Positions 55,847 through 64,000 of a stretch of DNA of 64,000 nt are shown here, in pieces. Every line of letters starts with the position of its first letter. The stretch's first letter is position 1. The notes below the pieces were generated by a model. That model had not been told where the DNA came from and searched no databases. It worked only from the letters and a program-made list of their open reading frames with translations. A program made the position numbers and the translations under genes. This stretch comes from Desulfomicrobium macestii (lineage in GTDB: Bacteria; Desulfobacterota; Desulfovibrionia; Desulfovibrionales; Desulfomicrobiaceae), in assembly GCF_014873765.1 (NCBI RefSeq), contig NZ_JADBGG010000005.1, positions 108,250 through 172,249 on the forward strand. Direction: 5' to 3'.

Positions 55847-56929
55847 CTACAGTTCGTTGAAGAAGGTATCCCGCTCAACCGGGGTAAAACCCGTGGCCGA
55901 GATGGTCTCGACCAGCTCGGAGATGGTCATACCCGTGGGCGAATCGGCGCCCGCCGCATGACCGATCTTCTCTTCCACTATGGTGCCGTCGAAATCGTCG
56001 GCTCCGGCCCACAGCGCCATCTGCGCGGCCTTGATGCCGGAAAACGCCCAGTAGGCCTTGATGTGCGGGATATTGTCCAGAAAGAGGCGTGCCACGGAAA
56101 TGGTGCGCAGGTATTCCTCGCCCGTGGGGCCGGCGGCACCGAGTTCGTTGTTGTGCGGCTGATAGGCCAGGGGAATGAAGACGATGAAGCCGGGCTTCTC
56201 GTCCTCTGCGGCGCGCAGGCGTTCCATGTGATGGATGCGGTCCTCCCAGGACTCGATGTGCCCGAAAAGCATGGTGGAATTGGTCTTCATGCCCATGTCG
56301 TGAGCAAGGCCGTGAATGTGCAGCCAGCGATCGGCGGTGACTTTTTCCGGGCACAGCCGCTCGCGCATGGCGGGGGAAAAGACCTCGGCGCCGCCGCCGG
56401 GCAGGGCATCCAGCCCCACAGCCATCATCTCGCGGAGCACCGTCGCCTCGTCCGTGCCCAAAGTGTCGGCGAAGTGAGCCACTTCCACGGCGGTGAAGGC
56501 CTTGACCACGGCCTGAGGGCGCACTTCCTTGCACAGGGCCAAAAGATCGAGGTAGTACTGATAGGGCAGATCCGGATTCAGACCGCCCGTGATGTGGATC
56601 TCGCGGATGGGCTCGTGGATGCGGTCCATGAGGCGCTTTCTGGCCTCTTCCAGCGAGTAGGTGTAGCCCCCTTCCTCCCCGGCCTTCTTAAAAAATGCGC
56701 AGAAGCGGCACTGGTTACGGCACACGTTGGTATAGTTCAGATGCTGGTTGTAGACGTAGTAGGCCTTGTCCCCGTGCCGCGCCCGGCGCTGCTTGAGGGC
56801 CGCCTCGCCCAGCTCGTGCACCGAGGCGTCGCGTGCAATTTTCAGGGCGAACTCCGGGTCGATGCGCTCTCCGGCTTTCAACGTGGCCAGCCGCTTTTTG
56901 GCGGCGCTGTCGAGTCTGCTTTCAATCAT
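55847..56929 (-). CDS. mqnE: Aminofutalosine synthase (radical SAM, menaquinone synthesis)
   Basis: 360 aa. MqnE joins the chorismate-derived 3-enolpyruvylbenzoate to SAM-derived adenosine, giving aminodeoxyfutalosine, the second step of the futalosine menaquinone pathway. The radical SAM motif CRNQCRFCAFF is clear, followed by 'YTYSLEEARKRL', 'EIHITGGLNPDLPYQYYLDLLALCK', 'MKTNSTMLFGHIES' and 'LAYQPHNNELG', all MqnE-like rather than MqnC-like. The start at 56929 is preferred because AAGGA is eight bases away; the ATG at 56935 is too close. The rest of the pathway is not in the window. It follows the rpsA terminator on the same strand. Confidence 0.87.
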   Translation of the reverse strand: MIESRLDSAAKKRLATLKAGERIDPEFALKIARDASVHELGEAALKQRRARHGDKAYYVYNQHLNYTNVCRNQCRFCAFFKKAGEEGGYTYSLEEARKRLMDRIHEPIREIHITGGLNPDLPYQYYLDLLALCKEVRPQAVVKAFTAVEVAHFADTLGTDEATVLREMMAVGLDALPGGGAEVFSPAMRERLCPEKVTADRWLHIHGLAHDMGMKTNSTMLFGHIESWEDRIHHMERLRAAEDEKPGFIVFIPLAYQPHNNELGAAGPTGEEYLRTISVARLFLDNIPHIKAYWAFSGIKAAQMALWAGADDFDGTIVEEKIGHAAGADSPTGMTISELVETISATGFTPVERDTFFNEL

Positions 56930-56942
56930 CTTCATGGTCCTT

Positions 56943-56984
56943 TAAAAAAAAGCGAGGCCGCACCCTTTACGGATGCAGCCTCGC
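56943..56984 (-). terminator. Intrinsic terminator of rpsA
   Basis: On the minus strand GCGAGGC-TGCATCCGTAAAGGGTGC... pairs back as GCCTCGC and is followed by eight T. It ends rpsA about 40 bases after the stop and lies immediately before mqnE. Confidence 0.88.
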
Positions 56985-57021
56985 GTCATGCTTGGATATC
57001 GGGCACGAAGCTGCCGTCAGG

Positions 57022-58803
57022 CTATTCTTCTTCGGTCCCGGCTTCGGTCTCGGCTTCGGGCTCGGAGCCGTTTTCGGCATTCTCTTCCATCTTCTGACGG
57101 ATCATGTCGCCGAGGTTGCTGCCGGTCATGGAACCGCTCTGAGTGGTGCGGAATTCACCGGCGCCACCGCTGCGCTTGCGCTCGGGCTCCTGCGCCTTGA
57201 GGGAGAGACCCAGACGGCGCTCATCGGCGCTGACATGGATGACCTTGGCCTCGATGGAGTCACCTTCGTTGAAGGCTTCCTTGGGGCTCTTGATCTTCTT
57301 CTTGCTCATCTCGCTGACGTGAACCAGACCTTCGATGCCTTCCTCGACCTCAACAAACAGACCGAAGTCCGTGATGTTGGTGATGGTGCCGGTCAGCATG
57401 GTGCCCACGGGGTAGCGGTTGGGCACGTCCAGCCACGGATCGTCGGCCAGCTGCTTGATGCCCAGGGTAAACTTCTCGTTCTCCTTGTCCACGGTCAGAA
57501 CCTTGGCGCGGACAACGTCGCCCACCTTGTAGAGCTCGTTGGGGTGACGGATCTTCTTGGTCCAAGACAGGTCGGACACGTGGATCAGGCCGTCGATGCC
57601 GTCCTCGATGCCGATGAACAGACCGAATTCGGTAATGTTCTTGACGCTGGCTTCAAGGATGGTGCCCTCGGGGTACTTCTCGGCCACCAGATCCCAAGGA
57701 TTGGGAGCGACCTGCTTCATGCCGAGGGAGATGCGCTTGCGGTCCACGTCGACGCCAAGGATGATGACATCCACTTCGTCGCCGGGACGGACCATCTGGG
57801 AGGGGTGACGCAGCTTGCGGGTCCAGGACATCTCGGAGATGTGCACCAGGCCTTCGACTCCGGCTTCCAGCTCCACGAACGCACCATAGTCGACCAGGTT
57901 GGTGACCTTGCCGGTGAGCTTGTGGCCCTCGGGGTACTTCTCGGAGATGTTGGCCCAGGGGTCCATGACCAGCTGCTTCAGGCCCAGGGAAACCTTCTTT
58001 TCGTCCTTGTCGAAGGAAAGAACCTTCAGGGTCAGCTCGTCGCCCAGCTGGACCATTTCCTTGGGATGCTTGATGCGCTTCCAGGACATGTCGGTGATGT
58101 GCAGCAGACCGTCGAGGCCGCCGAGGTCGATGAACACACCGTATTCGGTGATGTTCTTGACCACGCCGCTGACGGACTGGCCCTCTTCGAGGGTGGTCAG
58201 CAATTCGCCGCGCTTGCGGTCGCGATCTTCTTCAAGAAGCACACGACGGGAAACAATAACGTTGCTGCGGCGGCGATTGATCTTCAGCACGCGAAATTCG
58301 AAATCCTGGTTGACCAGGGCATCCATGTCCGGAACCGGACGAAGATCTACGTGGGAGCCGGGCAGGAAAGCCTCGATCCCCTTGATTTCAACAACATAGC
58401 CGCCCTTGATGCGGCGCACGATGCGGCCGACCACGACATCGCCGGAGTCGAGCAGCTTTTCCAGTTCGTCCAGGACCTGCATGCGCTTGGCTTTTTCCCT
58501 GGACAGGACAATGGAGCCTTCACGCTCATTTTTACGGACAACATATACGTCGACTGTGTCGCCAACTTTGACGGTCACCTGGCCGTTTTCCATGAACTCA
58601 TCGAGCGGAATCTGACCTTCGGACTTAAAATTGACATCCACGAGAATGTAGCTGTCATCAATCTTCACGACCTCGCCCGAAACGATCACTCCCTCTTCGA
58701 TGTCACCGAAATCGGAGTTGAGATAGTTCTCGAGTTGAGACTCAAAATCCATCTCCATGTCGAAATCATTCATGGACTCTGGCGTGGTTTGAGTGTTGTT
58801 CAT
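57022..58803 (-). CDS. rpsA: 30S ribosomal protein S1
   Basis: 593 aa with six S1 RNA-binding repeats. The first two are diverged ('GVIVSGEVVKIDDSYILVDVNF', 'GDVVVGRIVRRIKGGYVVEIKG'). The last four match each other closely (GVVKNITEYGVFIDL, GKVTNLVDYGAFVEL, ASVKNITEFGLFIGI, GTITNITDFGLFVEV). S1 binds mRNA at the small subunit and helps initiation on structured leaders. The tail is Glu-rich and probably disordered. The ATG at 58803 lies behind AGGGGGTAAACAT; an in-frame TTG 18 bases upstream overlaps that SD. A promoter candidate is just upstream. rimO, which modifies another 30S protein, follows it in map order. Confidence 0.95.
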   Translation of the reverse strand: MNNTQTTPESMNDFDMEMDFESQLENYLNSDFGDIEEGVIVSGEVVKIDDSYILVDVNFKSEGQIPLDEFMENGQVTVKVGDTVDVYVVRKNEREGSIVLSREKAKRMQVLDELEKLLDSGDVVVGRIVRRIKGGYVVEIKGIEAFLPGSHVDLRPVPDMDALVNQDFEFRVLKINRRRSNVIVSRRVLLEEDRDRKRGELLTTLEEGQSVSGVVKNITEYGVFIDLGGLDGLLHITDMSWKRIKHPKEMVQLGDELTLKVLSFDKDEKKVSLGLKQLVMDPWANISEKYPEGHKLTGKVTNLVDYGAFVELEAGVEGLVHISEMSWTRKLRHPSQMVRPGDEVDVIILGVDVDRKRISLGMKQVAPNPWDLVAEKYPEGTILEASVKNITEFGLFIGIEDGIDGLIHVSDLSWTKKIRHPNELYKVGDVVRAKVLTVDKENEKFTLGIKQLADDPWLDVPNRYPVGTMLTGTITNITDFGLFVEVEEGIEGLVHVSEMSKKKIKSPKEAFNEGDSIEAKVIHVSADERRLGLSLKAQEPERKRSGGAGEFRTTQSGSMTGSNLGDMIRQKMEENAENGSEPEAETEAGTEEE

Positions 58804-58835
58804 ATGTTTACCCCCTAACAAAATAAATTTGGGCA

Positions 58836-58864
58836 GTCCTAGCAGAGTGAATCTACCTTGACAA
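58836..58864 (-). promoter_or_regulatory. Candidate rpsA promoter
   Basis: On the minus strand TTGTCA (58864-58859), 17 bases, TAGGAC (58841-58836), about 30 bases before the rpsA start codon. The gap to rimO (58804-58962) shows nothing else except an AT-rich stretch near 58880-58945. Confidence 0.45.
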
Positions 58865-58962
58865 CCAGAATAATCTCCGGAAAAATATCCAAATCATGCA
58901 TATAATACATTGAGATCAAAAATCATTTTAGCGAAAAACGCATTTCATACCCCTTTCGGCGC

Positions 58963-60288
58963 TTACGCCAGGGCCACCAGATCGTATGTCTTGACCTCCT
59001 CGATCACGGCCCGGACCATCTTGCCGGGCCCGACAATATCGCCGCTGACATAGGTGATCCCGTCCACCTCCGGGGCCTGAAACCAGACCCGACCTTCGTA
59101 AAGCCCGGGCCACTCCTCATGAGCCCGGTCCACCAGTACGTCAAGCTCCTGCCCCTCGAATCCGGCGAGCAGGTCCTCGCTGATTTCGGCCTGCATCTGC
59201 ATGATGCGGTCCCGGCGCTCTTCCTTGACCTCGTCAGGCAGCTGCTCCGGCAGGAGCGCCGCCTCGGATCCGTCCTCGGCGTAGTAGGGGAAAACCCCCA
59301 GATGCATGAACCTCGCCTCGCGCACAAAAGACTCCAAAGCCCGAAAACGCTCCTCGGTTTCTCCGGGATAGCCGACGATGAAAGTCGTGCGCAGCGCCGC
59401 CTCGGGGAAAAATTCACGGACCTGCTCCACGACGGCCCGGGGATCGCGCTGGAAAGGGCGCCCCATGGAGGCCAGGATGTCCGGGTGGGCGTGCTGCAGC
59501 GGGATGTCGAAATAGGGTATGAAAGGCTTGCCAAGCTCGGACAGAAAGCGCAGCAGGTCGCCGTCAAGCCCGGCCGGGTACAGATACATAAGCCGCATCC
59601 ATTCAAGCCCGTTCAAGGGCGCAAGCTTTTCAAGCAGGCCACGCAGTGCCTTGTGCCCCCGATCCCGGCCATAGGCGGTCACATCCTGGGCAATGAGCAC
59701 CAGCTCCTTGCGGCCCTGGTCCAGACAGCGACGCGCATCGTCGAGAATCCGCGCCTCGTCCCGGCTGACCAGCGGGCCGCGGATGGAGGGGATGGTGCAG
59801 AAGCGGCAACGGTTGTCGCACCCTTCCGCGATCTTCAGATAGGCAAAGCTTGGCGGCGTGGTCAAAAGACGCGCCGCCGAAAACCCGCCAAGAGCGGACT
59901 CAAGTCCCGGCCGCACGTTTTCCCGCAGTGCGGCAAGCTCCTGCAACCGCTGGCCTAGCTCTCCCTGGCGTCCGATTTCCAAAAAAAGGTCCACTTCCGG
60001 CAACTCGCCGCGCAGATCCTGGCCGTAACGGGAGACCAGACAACCCGTGACCACGAGGCTGGGCCGGGGATCAAGGTCGGTCAGATGCTGCGCCATGTCG
60101 AGAATGACCTGAAGGGATTCGCTGACCGCGGGCTCGATGAAGCCGCAGGTGTTGATCAGCACAACGTCCGCGTCCTCGGGTTCGGCGGCGTTGACGAAGG
60201 ACGAGCCGAACCCGCCCAGCATCCACTCCGTGTCCACCTGGTTCTTGGGACAGCCCAGGCTTATGGTATGTATACGCACTTGTTTCAT
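58963..60288 (-). CDS. rimO: Ribosomal protein S12 methylthiotransferase (radical SAM)
   Basis: 441 aa. RimO adds a methylthio group to a conserved aspartate of ribosomal protein S12. It has the three N-terminal MTTase cysteines (SLGCPKNQVDTE, NTCGFI, VTGCLVSRYG) and the radical SAM motif CDNRCRFCTIP. A C-terminal TRAM domain contains 'YEGRVWFQAPEVDGITYVSG', where the 'APEVDG' sequence separates RimO from MiaB. The ATG overlaps the stop of the upstream radical SAM gene (ATGA). The longer frame upstream lies inside that gene. Its neighbour downstream is rpsA, so two small-subunit genes sit side by side. Confidence 0.93.
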   Translation of the reverse strand: MKQVRIHTISLGCPKNQVDTEWMLGGFGSSFVNAAEPEDADVVLINTCGFIEPAVSESLQVILDMAQHLTDLDPRPSLVVTGCLVSRYGQDLRGELPEVDLFLEIGRQGELGQRLQELAALRENVRPGLESALGGFSAARLLTTPPSFAYLKIAEGCDNRCRFCTIPSIRGPLVSRDEARILDDARRCLDQGRKELVLIAQDVTAYGRDRGHKALRGLLEKLAPLNGLEWMRLMYLYPAGLDGDLLRFLSELGKPFIPYFDIPLQHAHPDILASMGRPFQRDPRAVVEQVREFFPEAALRTTFIVGYPGETEERFRALESFVREARFMHLGVFPYYAEDGSEAALLPEQLPDEVKEERRDRIMQMQAEISEDLLAGFEGQELDVLVDRAHEEWPGLYEGRVWFQAPEVDGITYVSGDIVGPGKMVRAVIEEVKTYDLVALA

Positions 60289-61319
60289 TGTTCCTCCAAT
60301 TCCAGGGCAATGTCCGGCTCGGACCAGAAATTCACGTTTTCCCTTACGATGCCAAGCCGGGCCAACGCCTCGGCATTGACCCGGCCATGCCCCCAAAGCT
60401 CGCCACCGAAACGTAAGGGCAGAAAAATTTTTGTCACCCGCCCAGCCCGACCGGCGAGCCTCTCCTCCAGGAAAAGCCTCAAGGCCAGAGAGCGCGCCAT
60501 GTTGCCGAAGGCCGGATGCCAGGGGCCTGCCAGGAGGCGTTCGAGCAATCCCGGTTCTCCGGCAAGGCCCAGACGGATGACCCGCACTCCCGCCTTCCAG
60601 AAATCAAGCAACGCACGACCGGTCTCTTCCACGGCAGCCTCAAGCGGCCAGGGCGCGTATTCGCCGCGAAGGTACATGTCCGCAAGGCCCGTGCCCCGCA
60701 CCACCACGCACGGATAGATGCGCACCACGTCCGGGCCCAGGGGCAGGGTCTTGCGCACGTCCTCCCGCCACAAGAGCGCATCATGTCCGGGCAGCCCCGG
60801 CAGAAGCTGGATGCCAAGCTCAAGGCCGGCCTCCCGGACCATGGCGCAGGCCCTTTCGGCCACGGCCCCGTCGTAGCCGCGCCCGCTCGCCTCCAGCACG
60901 GACGAAGAGAAGGTCTGCACGCCAAGCTCGATCATGGACACGCCGTGCTCGCGCAACCGCCCGAGGGATTCAAGGTCCACGCGATCGGGGCGCGTGGAGA
61001 CGCGCAAATGAACCAGGCCACCCGGCCCCGCGAAACGCGCCGCAAGCTCCAGAAACCGTTCCTGCCAGGCAGGATCAAGGCCCGTGAACGTGCCCCCGAA
61101 AAATCCCAGCCCAAATGGCCCGCTTTCCAGGGACAGACGTTCGCTCAGCGCATCCAGGGCGTCTTCAAGCCGAAGGCCCCCAAGCCCTGTCTGGGCATGC
61201 TGATCGCAGAAAACGCAACGGCTGGGACAGCCGGCAAAAGGCAAAAAAACCGGAAGAAGCCTGAGTCTCTTTTGCGACGGTTCAGGATGGGAAAAATGAT
61301 GCCTGGAAATTTTTGTCAT
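60285..61319 (-). CDS. Radical SAM protein (Elp3/HemN-like fold)
   Basis: 344 aa. The cluster motif CPSRCVFCDQH sits at about residues 31-41 and is followed by GFFGGTFTGLD, the Elp3/radical SAM SAM-binding strand, and 'LRVSTRPDRVD' and 'MIELGVQTFS'. This is the pattern of the Elp3-like, YhcC-related proteins whose substrate is not established. No acetyltransferase domain is attached, unlike true Elp3. The ATG at 61319 is preferred over the TTG at 61328; neither has a strong SD. It is translationally coupled to rimO, suggesting a joint role in modifying the translation apparatus, which is inference. Divergent from the IHF/HU gene. Confidence 0.75.
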   Translation of the reverse strand: MTKISRHHFSHPEPSQKRLRLLPVFLPFAGCPSRCVFCDQHAQTGLGGLRLEDALDALSERLSLESGPFGLGFFGGTFTGLDPAWQERFLELAARFAGPGGLVHLRVSTRPDRVDLESLGRLREHGVSMIELGVQTFSSSVLEASGRGYDGAVAERACAMVREAGLELGIQLLPGLPGHDALLWREDVRKTLPLGPDVVRIYPCVVVRGTGLADMYLRGEYAPWPLEAAVEETGRALLDFWKAGVRVIRLGLAGEPGLLERLLAGPWHPAFGNMARSLALRLFLEERLAGRAGRVTKIFLPLRFGGELWGHGRVNAEALARLGIVRENVNFWSEPDIALELEEQ

Positions 61320-61498
61320 ATTTGCCAAAAAGAAAAAAAAACAAGCTGTTAGGCTTGAAAAAAAAACCTACGTTGGATATTGCACATTCAAGAATAGCCA
61401 TTTCAAGCGGCAACTTACGACCATTCTTCCAAAAATCGCATTTATTTCAGGAAGATAGACATATCGTCATCCGGGAGCTTCCCGGACCAGGAGGACTG

Positions 61499-61792
61499 AT
61501 GAGCAACAATACGCTGACGAAAGCAGAAATTGTCGACAACATTTACGAAAAGTCGGAGCGCAATCGTGCCGAGGTCAAGGCGCAGGTTGAAACCATGCTC
61601 GACATCATGAAGGAAGCGGTCAAGAAAGACCACTCCCTTCTCATCAGCGGATTCGGCAAGTTCGAAGCCTACGAAAAAGACGCGCGCAAGGGCCGCAACC
61701 CCCAGACCAGCGAATCCATAATCCTGTCCGAGCGCAAGGTTGTGGTCTTCCGCATTTCGCGTAAGCTGCGAGCCGAGCTCAATCCGCAATAA
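61499..61792 (+). CDS. ihfA: IHF/HU-family DNA-bending protein, probably IHF alpha
   Basis: 97 aa. The HU/IHF fold shows 'LTKAEIVDNIYEKSERNRAEVKAQVETMLDIMKEAVKKDHSLLISGFGKFE', then 'ARKGRNPQTSESIILSERKVVVFRISRKLR', with the DNA-intercalating Pro in RNPQT. The SxxLLISGFGKF and IILSERKVV patterns are nearer to IHF alpha than to HU, but I cannot exclude an HU paralogue. It bends DNA at promoters and helps nucleoid structure. AGGAGG lies four bases before the ATG. The upstream gap (61320-61498) is A/T-rich promoter DNA. Its last 14 bases overlap the end of rlpA, transcribed oppositely. Confidence 0.87.
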   Translation: MSNNTLTKAEIVDNIYEKSERNRAEVKAQVETMLDIMKEAVKKDHSLLISGFGKFEAYEKDARKGRNPQTSESIILSERKVVVFRISRKLRAELNPQ

Positions 61793-62552
61793 TAAAGCAC
61801 CCCGGGCTTTCTTTGGTCAAACGCAGCCGCATCGACTCCGCTTCGCCAAGGCTGGAGAAAGCCCCGACCTGCACCCGCCAGAACGTAGTGCCGTGCAACT
61901 CGCCTTTCGCGATCCTGGTGCCCGCAAAGCCCCGGGAAACAAGACGCGATCTGAGTCTGCGCGCATTTTCCTCGACCACGAACGCCCCATACTGCACATA
62001 GAAAGGTCCCACATACTGAATGCGCTGTCCGGCAATGGTCTGCAAACTGACCCGCGCCGTGCCCGGGCCGACAACTCCCAGAACGCTCGCCGCCGCATAT
62101 GACAGATCGATGATGCGATTGCCCACGAACGGGCCGCGGTCGTTAACCCGCACCTCGGTCGTGCGCCCGTTGTCCAGATTCCTGACCACCAGACGCGTGT
62201 GCATGGGCAGGATGCGATGCGCGGCCGTCATCTGATACATATCATAGCGCTCGCCGTTGGCCGTCTTCTTGCCGTGAAAATCCGAACCATACCAGGAGGC
62301 GACCCCCGTTTCGGAGTACCCTTCGGCGGAACCCAGCGGATAATAGGTCTGCCCGAGCACGGTGTAGGGCTTGTATGTTCCTCCCTTGCCGGCAGGCGCG
62401 GGAGGGGTCTTCTTCGATGGGGCCGGAGGAATGCTGATTCCGGGAACATACTTCGAGCCGCATCCGCTCAGACCCGCGCACAAAAGCGCGATGGCCAGCA
62501 ACGCGGCCAGCCATCCGCAACCACCACGTCCCCGGAACATGTCCGGGATCAT
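61779..62552 (-). CDS. rlpA: RlpA-type septal lytic transglycosylase lipoprotein with SPOR domain
   Basis: 257 aa. The signal ends in LSGC, so the protein is a lipoprotein. The double-psi beta-barrel domain reads 'GVASWYGSDFHGKKTANGERYDMYQMTAAHRILPMHTRLVVRNLDNGR' and 'VRVNDRGPFVGNRIIDLSYAAA', with the catalytic-type Glu-Asp residues of RlpA. A SPOR domain of about 70 residues ends the protein (YVQYGAFVVEENARRL, VQVGAFSSLGEAE). RlpA cuts denuded glycan at the division septum. The ATG overlaps the stop of the following gene on the map (ATGA), so both are expressed together. Longer frames upstream lie inside that gene. Confidence 0.92.
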   Translation of the reverse strand: MIPDMFRGRGGCGWLAALLAIALLCAGLSGCGSKYVPGISIPPAPSKKTPPAPAGKGGTYKPYTVLGQTYYPLGSAEGYSETGVASWYGSDFHGKKTANGERYDMYQMTAAHRILPMHTRLVVRNLDNGRTTEVRVNDRGPFVGNRIIDLSYAAASVLGVVGPGTARVSLQTIAGQRIQYVGPFYVQYGAFVVEENARRLRSRLVSRGFAGTRIAKGELHGTTFWRVQVGAFSSLGEAESMRLRLTKESPGCFIIAD

Positions 62553-63157
62553 GCAGCGTTCATCCTTACCACAAGGGTTATGTCCTCGCACGCTCCAGCC
62601 AGAATCTCGCGCACCTCGGAGGGACTCGCGGACGATCCGTTCCACTCGCAATCGCATTCTTGCAGATCGATCTGCTGATCGTCCACGTATTGCAACACAG
62701 CCTGCGGGGAGACGACAACCCCGCGCTTCAGGACCGGCTTGAAGCAATCCAGCGCCACGAAATTGAACATCTTGACCACGGCCACTCCGCCCTTGCTTTT
62801 CTCATCGTCGTGCCGGCTGACCAGGTCGGGGCGAAAGGCCCGGATGGGACTTGACCGGCGCAGGGCGATGCCGCACAGGCCCGGCATGGTCCCGCTCATG
62901 CCCAATTCGTCGCCGTCGCCGACAAGCTCCTCGCGCCATTCGTCAACGGGCGCGTTGTTGAGAAAGAGCCCCGGTACGCTGTTGGTCGCATAGTCCAACT
63001 CCATACCAAGAATTTCGGTCATGAAATCACGAACGCTGACCGCCTGTTCCAAAAAGATGCCCACCCCGCGTCTGAGCAGGCCGTGCCAGATTTTGGCGGA
63101 AGTTTCCGGGATGGTCAGAACCAATTGATTTGACGCCGCACAAGTTATGCCTTCCAT
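62549..63157 (-). CDS. Conserved-looking protein of unknown function
   Basis: 202 aa from an ATG behind AGGGGG. I do not recognise a family. The N-terminal half starts MEGITCAASNQLVLTIPETS and contains 'FLEQAVSVRDFMTEILGM' and 'NSVPGLFLNNAPVDEWREEL'. This reads like a compact alpha/beta domain. The C-terminal part ends with 'QQIDLQECDCEWNGSSASPSEVREILAGACEDITLVVRM', a regular strand-turn-helix pattern with three close cysteines. No signal, no membrane segment. It is coupled to rlpA and is divergent from the AOR gene, from which it is separated by 106 bases. A cytoplasmic partner for cell-wall work is possible but unsupported. Confidence 0.6.
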   Translation of the reverse strand: MEGITCAASNQLVLTIPETSAKIWHGLLRRGVGIFLEQAVSVRDFMTEILGMELDYATNSVPGLFLNNAPVDEWREELVGDGDELGMSGTMPGLCGIALRRSSPIRAFRPDLVSRHDDEKSKGGVAVVKMFNFVALDCFKPVLKRGVVVSPQAVLQYVDDQQIDLQECDCEWNGSSASPSEVREILAGACEDITLVVRMNAA

Positions 63158-63263
63158 GACATAAACCCCCTTTTTTCTTGACTTTCCATGAAGACTGTCT
63201 GCTAACATGCACCTAAAAGCAAGTTCAACACGCGCAACCGCGCTCAACCTTCAAGGAGTCTTC

Positions 63264-64000
63264 ATGAAAATCCTACGCATCAATACCAGAACCAAAAGCT
63301 TCAAGTTTGAAGAACTCGGCGAGCTGGCCGGTCTTGGAGGTCGTGCCCTGACCTCAAGAGTGGTCAATAAGGAAGTCCCGGCAAACTGTCACCCGCTTTC
63401 CGCCGAAAACAAGCTGATTTTCGCGGCCGGCGTGCTTGCCCCGACCAATGCAGCCAACTCCGGCCGCATTTCCGTCGGCGCCAAGTCGCCCCTGACCGGC
63501 GGCATCAAGGAGAGCAACTCCGGCGGACAGTTCGCGCACACCCTGCCCAAGCTCGATCTTCTGGCCGTCATCCTCGAAGACAAGCCCGAGGCCGGTTCCC
63601 CCATGCAGGAGATCTTCATCTCCGCCGACAAGGTCGTGTTCAAGGATTCTGCAGTGACCGGCATGCGCAACTACGCCGCCCAGGAAAAACTCCTGGCCGC
63701 TTACGGCGACAAGGCCGTTACCGCCCTGATCGGACCCGCCGGCGAGCAGTGCCTGTGCGCCTCCACCATCCAGTTCTCCGATCCCGAAGGACTGCCCTCC
63801 CGTTCCGCCGGTCGTGGCGGCCTGGGCGCGGTCATGGGTTCCAAGGGCGTCAAGGCCATCATCCTTGACGGCGACGCCAACGCCAAGACCGTCTATGGCA
63901 ACGAGGAACTGTTCAAGGAAGCCCGCAAGGAATGGGTCGACGTGCTGCGCAATCATCCCGTTACCAGCCAGGGCCTGCCCGGATTCGGCACCGCCGTTCT
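63264..64000 (+). CDS. Aldehyde:ferredoxin oxidoreductase family protein, N-terminal part
   Basis: At least 245 residues; the frame runs off the window. AOR enzymes use a tungsten pterin and a [4Fe-4S] cluster to oxidise aldehydes to acids with ferredoxin. The N-terminal fold is visible: 'MKILRINTRTKSFKFEELGELAGLGGRALTSRVVNKEVPANCHPL', then GRISVGAKSPLTGG-type pterin-binding loop with 'ESNSGGQFAHTLPKLD', and 'SRSAGRGGLGAVMGSKGVKAI', another family signature. AAGGAGTC precedes the ATG. The cluster cysteines normally lie further on and cannot be checked. It could help remove acetaldehyde, such as that from ethanolamine lyase, but that link is inference. Confidence 0.88.
   Translation, partial: MKILRINTRTKSFKFEELGELAGLGGRALTSRVVNKEVPANCHPLSAENKLIFAAGVLAPTNAANSGRISVGAKSPLTGGIKESNSGGQFAHTLPKLDLLAVILEDKPEAGSPMQEIFISADKVVFKDSAVTGMRNYAAQEKLLAAYGDKAVTALIGPAGEQCLCASTIQFSDPEGLPSRSAGRGGLGAVMGSKGVKAIILDGDANAKTVYGNEELFKEARKEWVDVLRNHPVTSQGLPGFGTAV

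Noticed and set aside
56833..58818. Plus-strand open frame of 661 codons opposite rpsA
   Set aside because: It mirrors the S1 repeats of rpsA; the apparent repeat structure is only the complement.

Overview
The window looks like a chromosomal segment of a sulfate-reducing bacterium of the Desulfovibrionales. A Desulfomicrobium-like organism is my best guess, but that is inference from gene content. The grounds are a dsrC gene (51654-51971), the siroheme-dependent (Ahb) heme pathway, a futalosine-pathway gene (mqnE), TRAP and nucleoside ABC transporters, the start of an aldehyde:ferredoxin oxidoreductase gene, and a GC-rich base composition. I see no phage, transposase, CRISPR array, rRNA or tRNA. 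The segment reads as ordinary chromosome with several accessory modules.

Layout. 1-1094: end of a flagellar block (fliD tail, fliS). 1179-4222: asnB, a zinc-ribbon/Yip1-type membrane protein and a 57-aa protein. 4237-8884: heme operon ahbC-hemB-ahbD-siroheme decarboxylase subunit-rpe, preceded by a structured leader. 8966-13864: fluC, then a LytTR regulator, a LytS-type kinase and a CstA-family transporter, probably a pyruvate-type sensing and uptake unit. 14329-20241: a compact sucrose operon of PfkB sugar kinase, sucrose-phosphate synthase, sucrose-phosphate phosphatase and amylosucrase. 20329-23265: UbiA prenyltransferase, HIT protein, and a class II Fic protein behind a perfect 16-bp inverted repeat.

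23295-29906 (minus strand): dctP-dctQ-dctM TRAP transporter, a NagZ-like hydrolase and eutB-eutC in one direction. 30622-36563: nucleoside-type BMP/ABC transporter (four genes) with a cytosine deaminase. 36587-41064: GrlR-like small protein, MFS, EamA and MarC membrane proteins, and an Fe-S CCG-domain protein. 41009-46935 (minus): RND efflux pump with adaptor, an isoprenylcysteine-methyltransferase-like protein and a glycosyltransferase. 47200-50894: lipocalin, a PAS protein with an orphan DHp-like end, and cardiolipin synthase. 51035-51971: two small Cys-rich proteins and dsrC with a structured leader. 52047-55453 (minus): glgB-malQ. 55583-61319 (minus): a 47-aa membrane protein, mqnE, rpsA, rimO and a radical SAM protein. 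61499-64000: IHF/HU protein, rlpA, a protein of unknown function and the start of an AOR gene.

How the genes work together: siroheme feeds sulfite reductase (partner DsrC) and, through the Ahb enzymes, heme b. Sucrose can be made from UDP-glucose and fructose-6-phosphate and then converted by amylosucrase to alpha-glucan plus fructose, which the PfkB kinase would rephosphorylate. GlgB and MalQ could then remodel that glucan. The nucleobase module couples uptake to deamination. Five radical SAM proteins (AhbC, AhbD, MqnE, RimO and an Elp3-like one) fit an anaerobic lifestyle. Functions are assigned from recognised motifs and family resemblance only; no database search was run.
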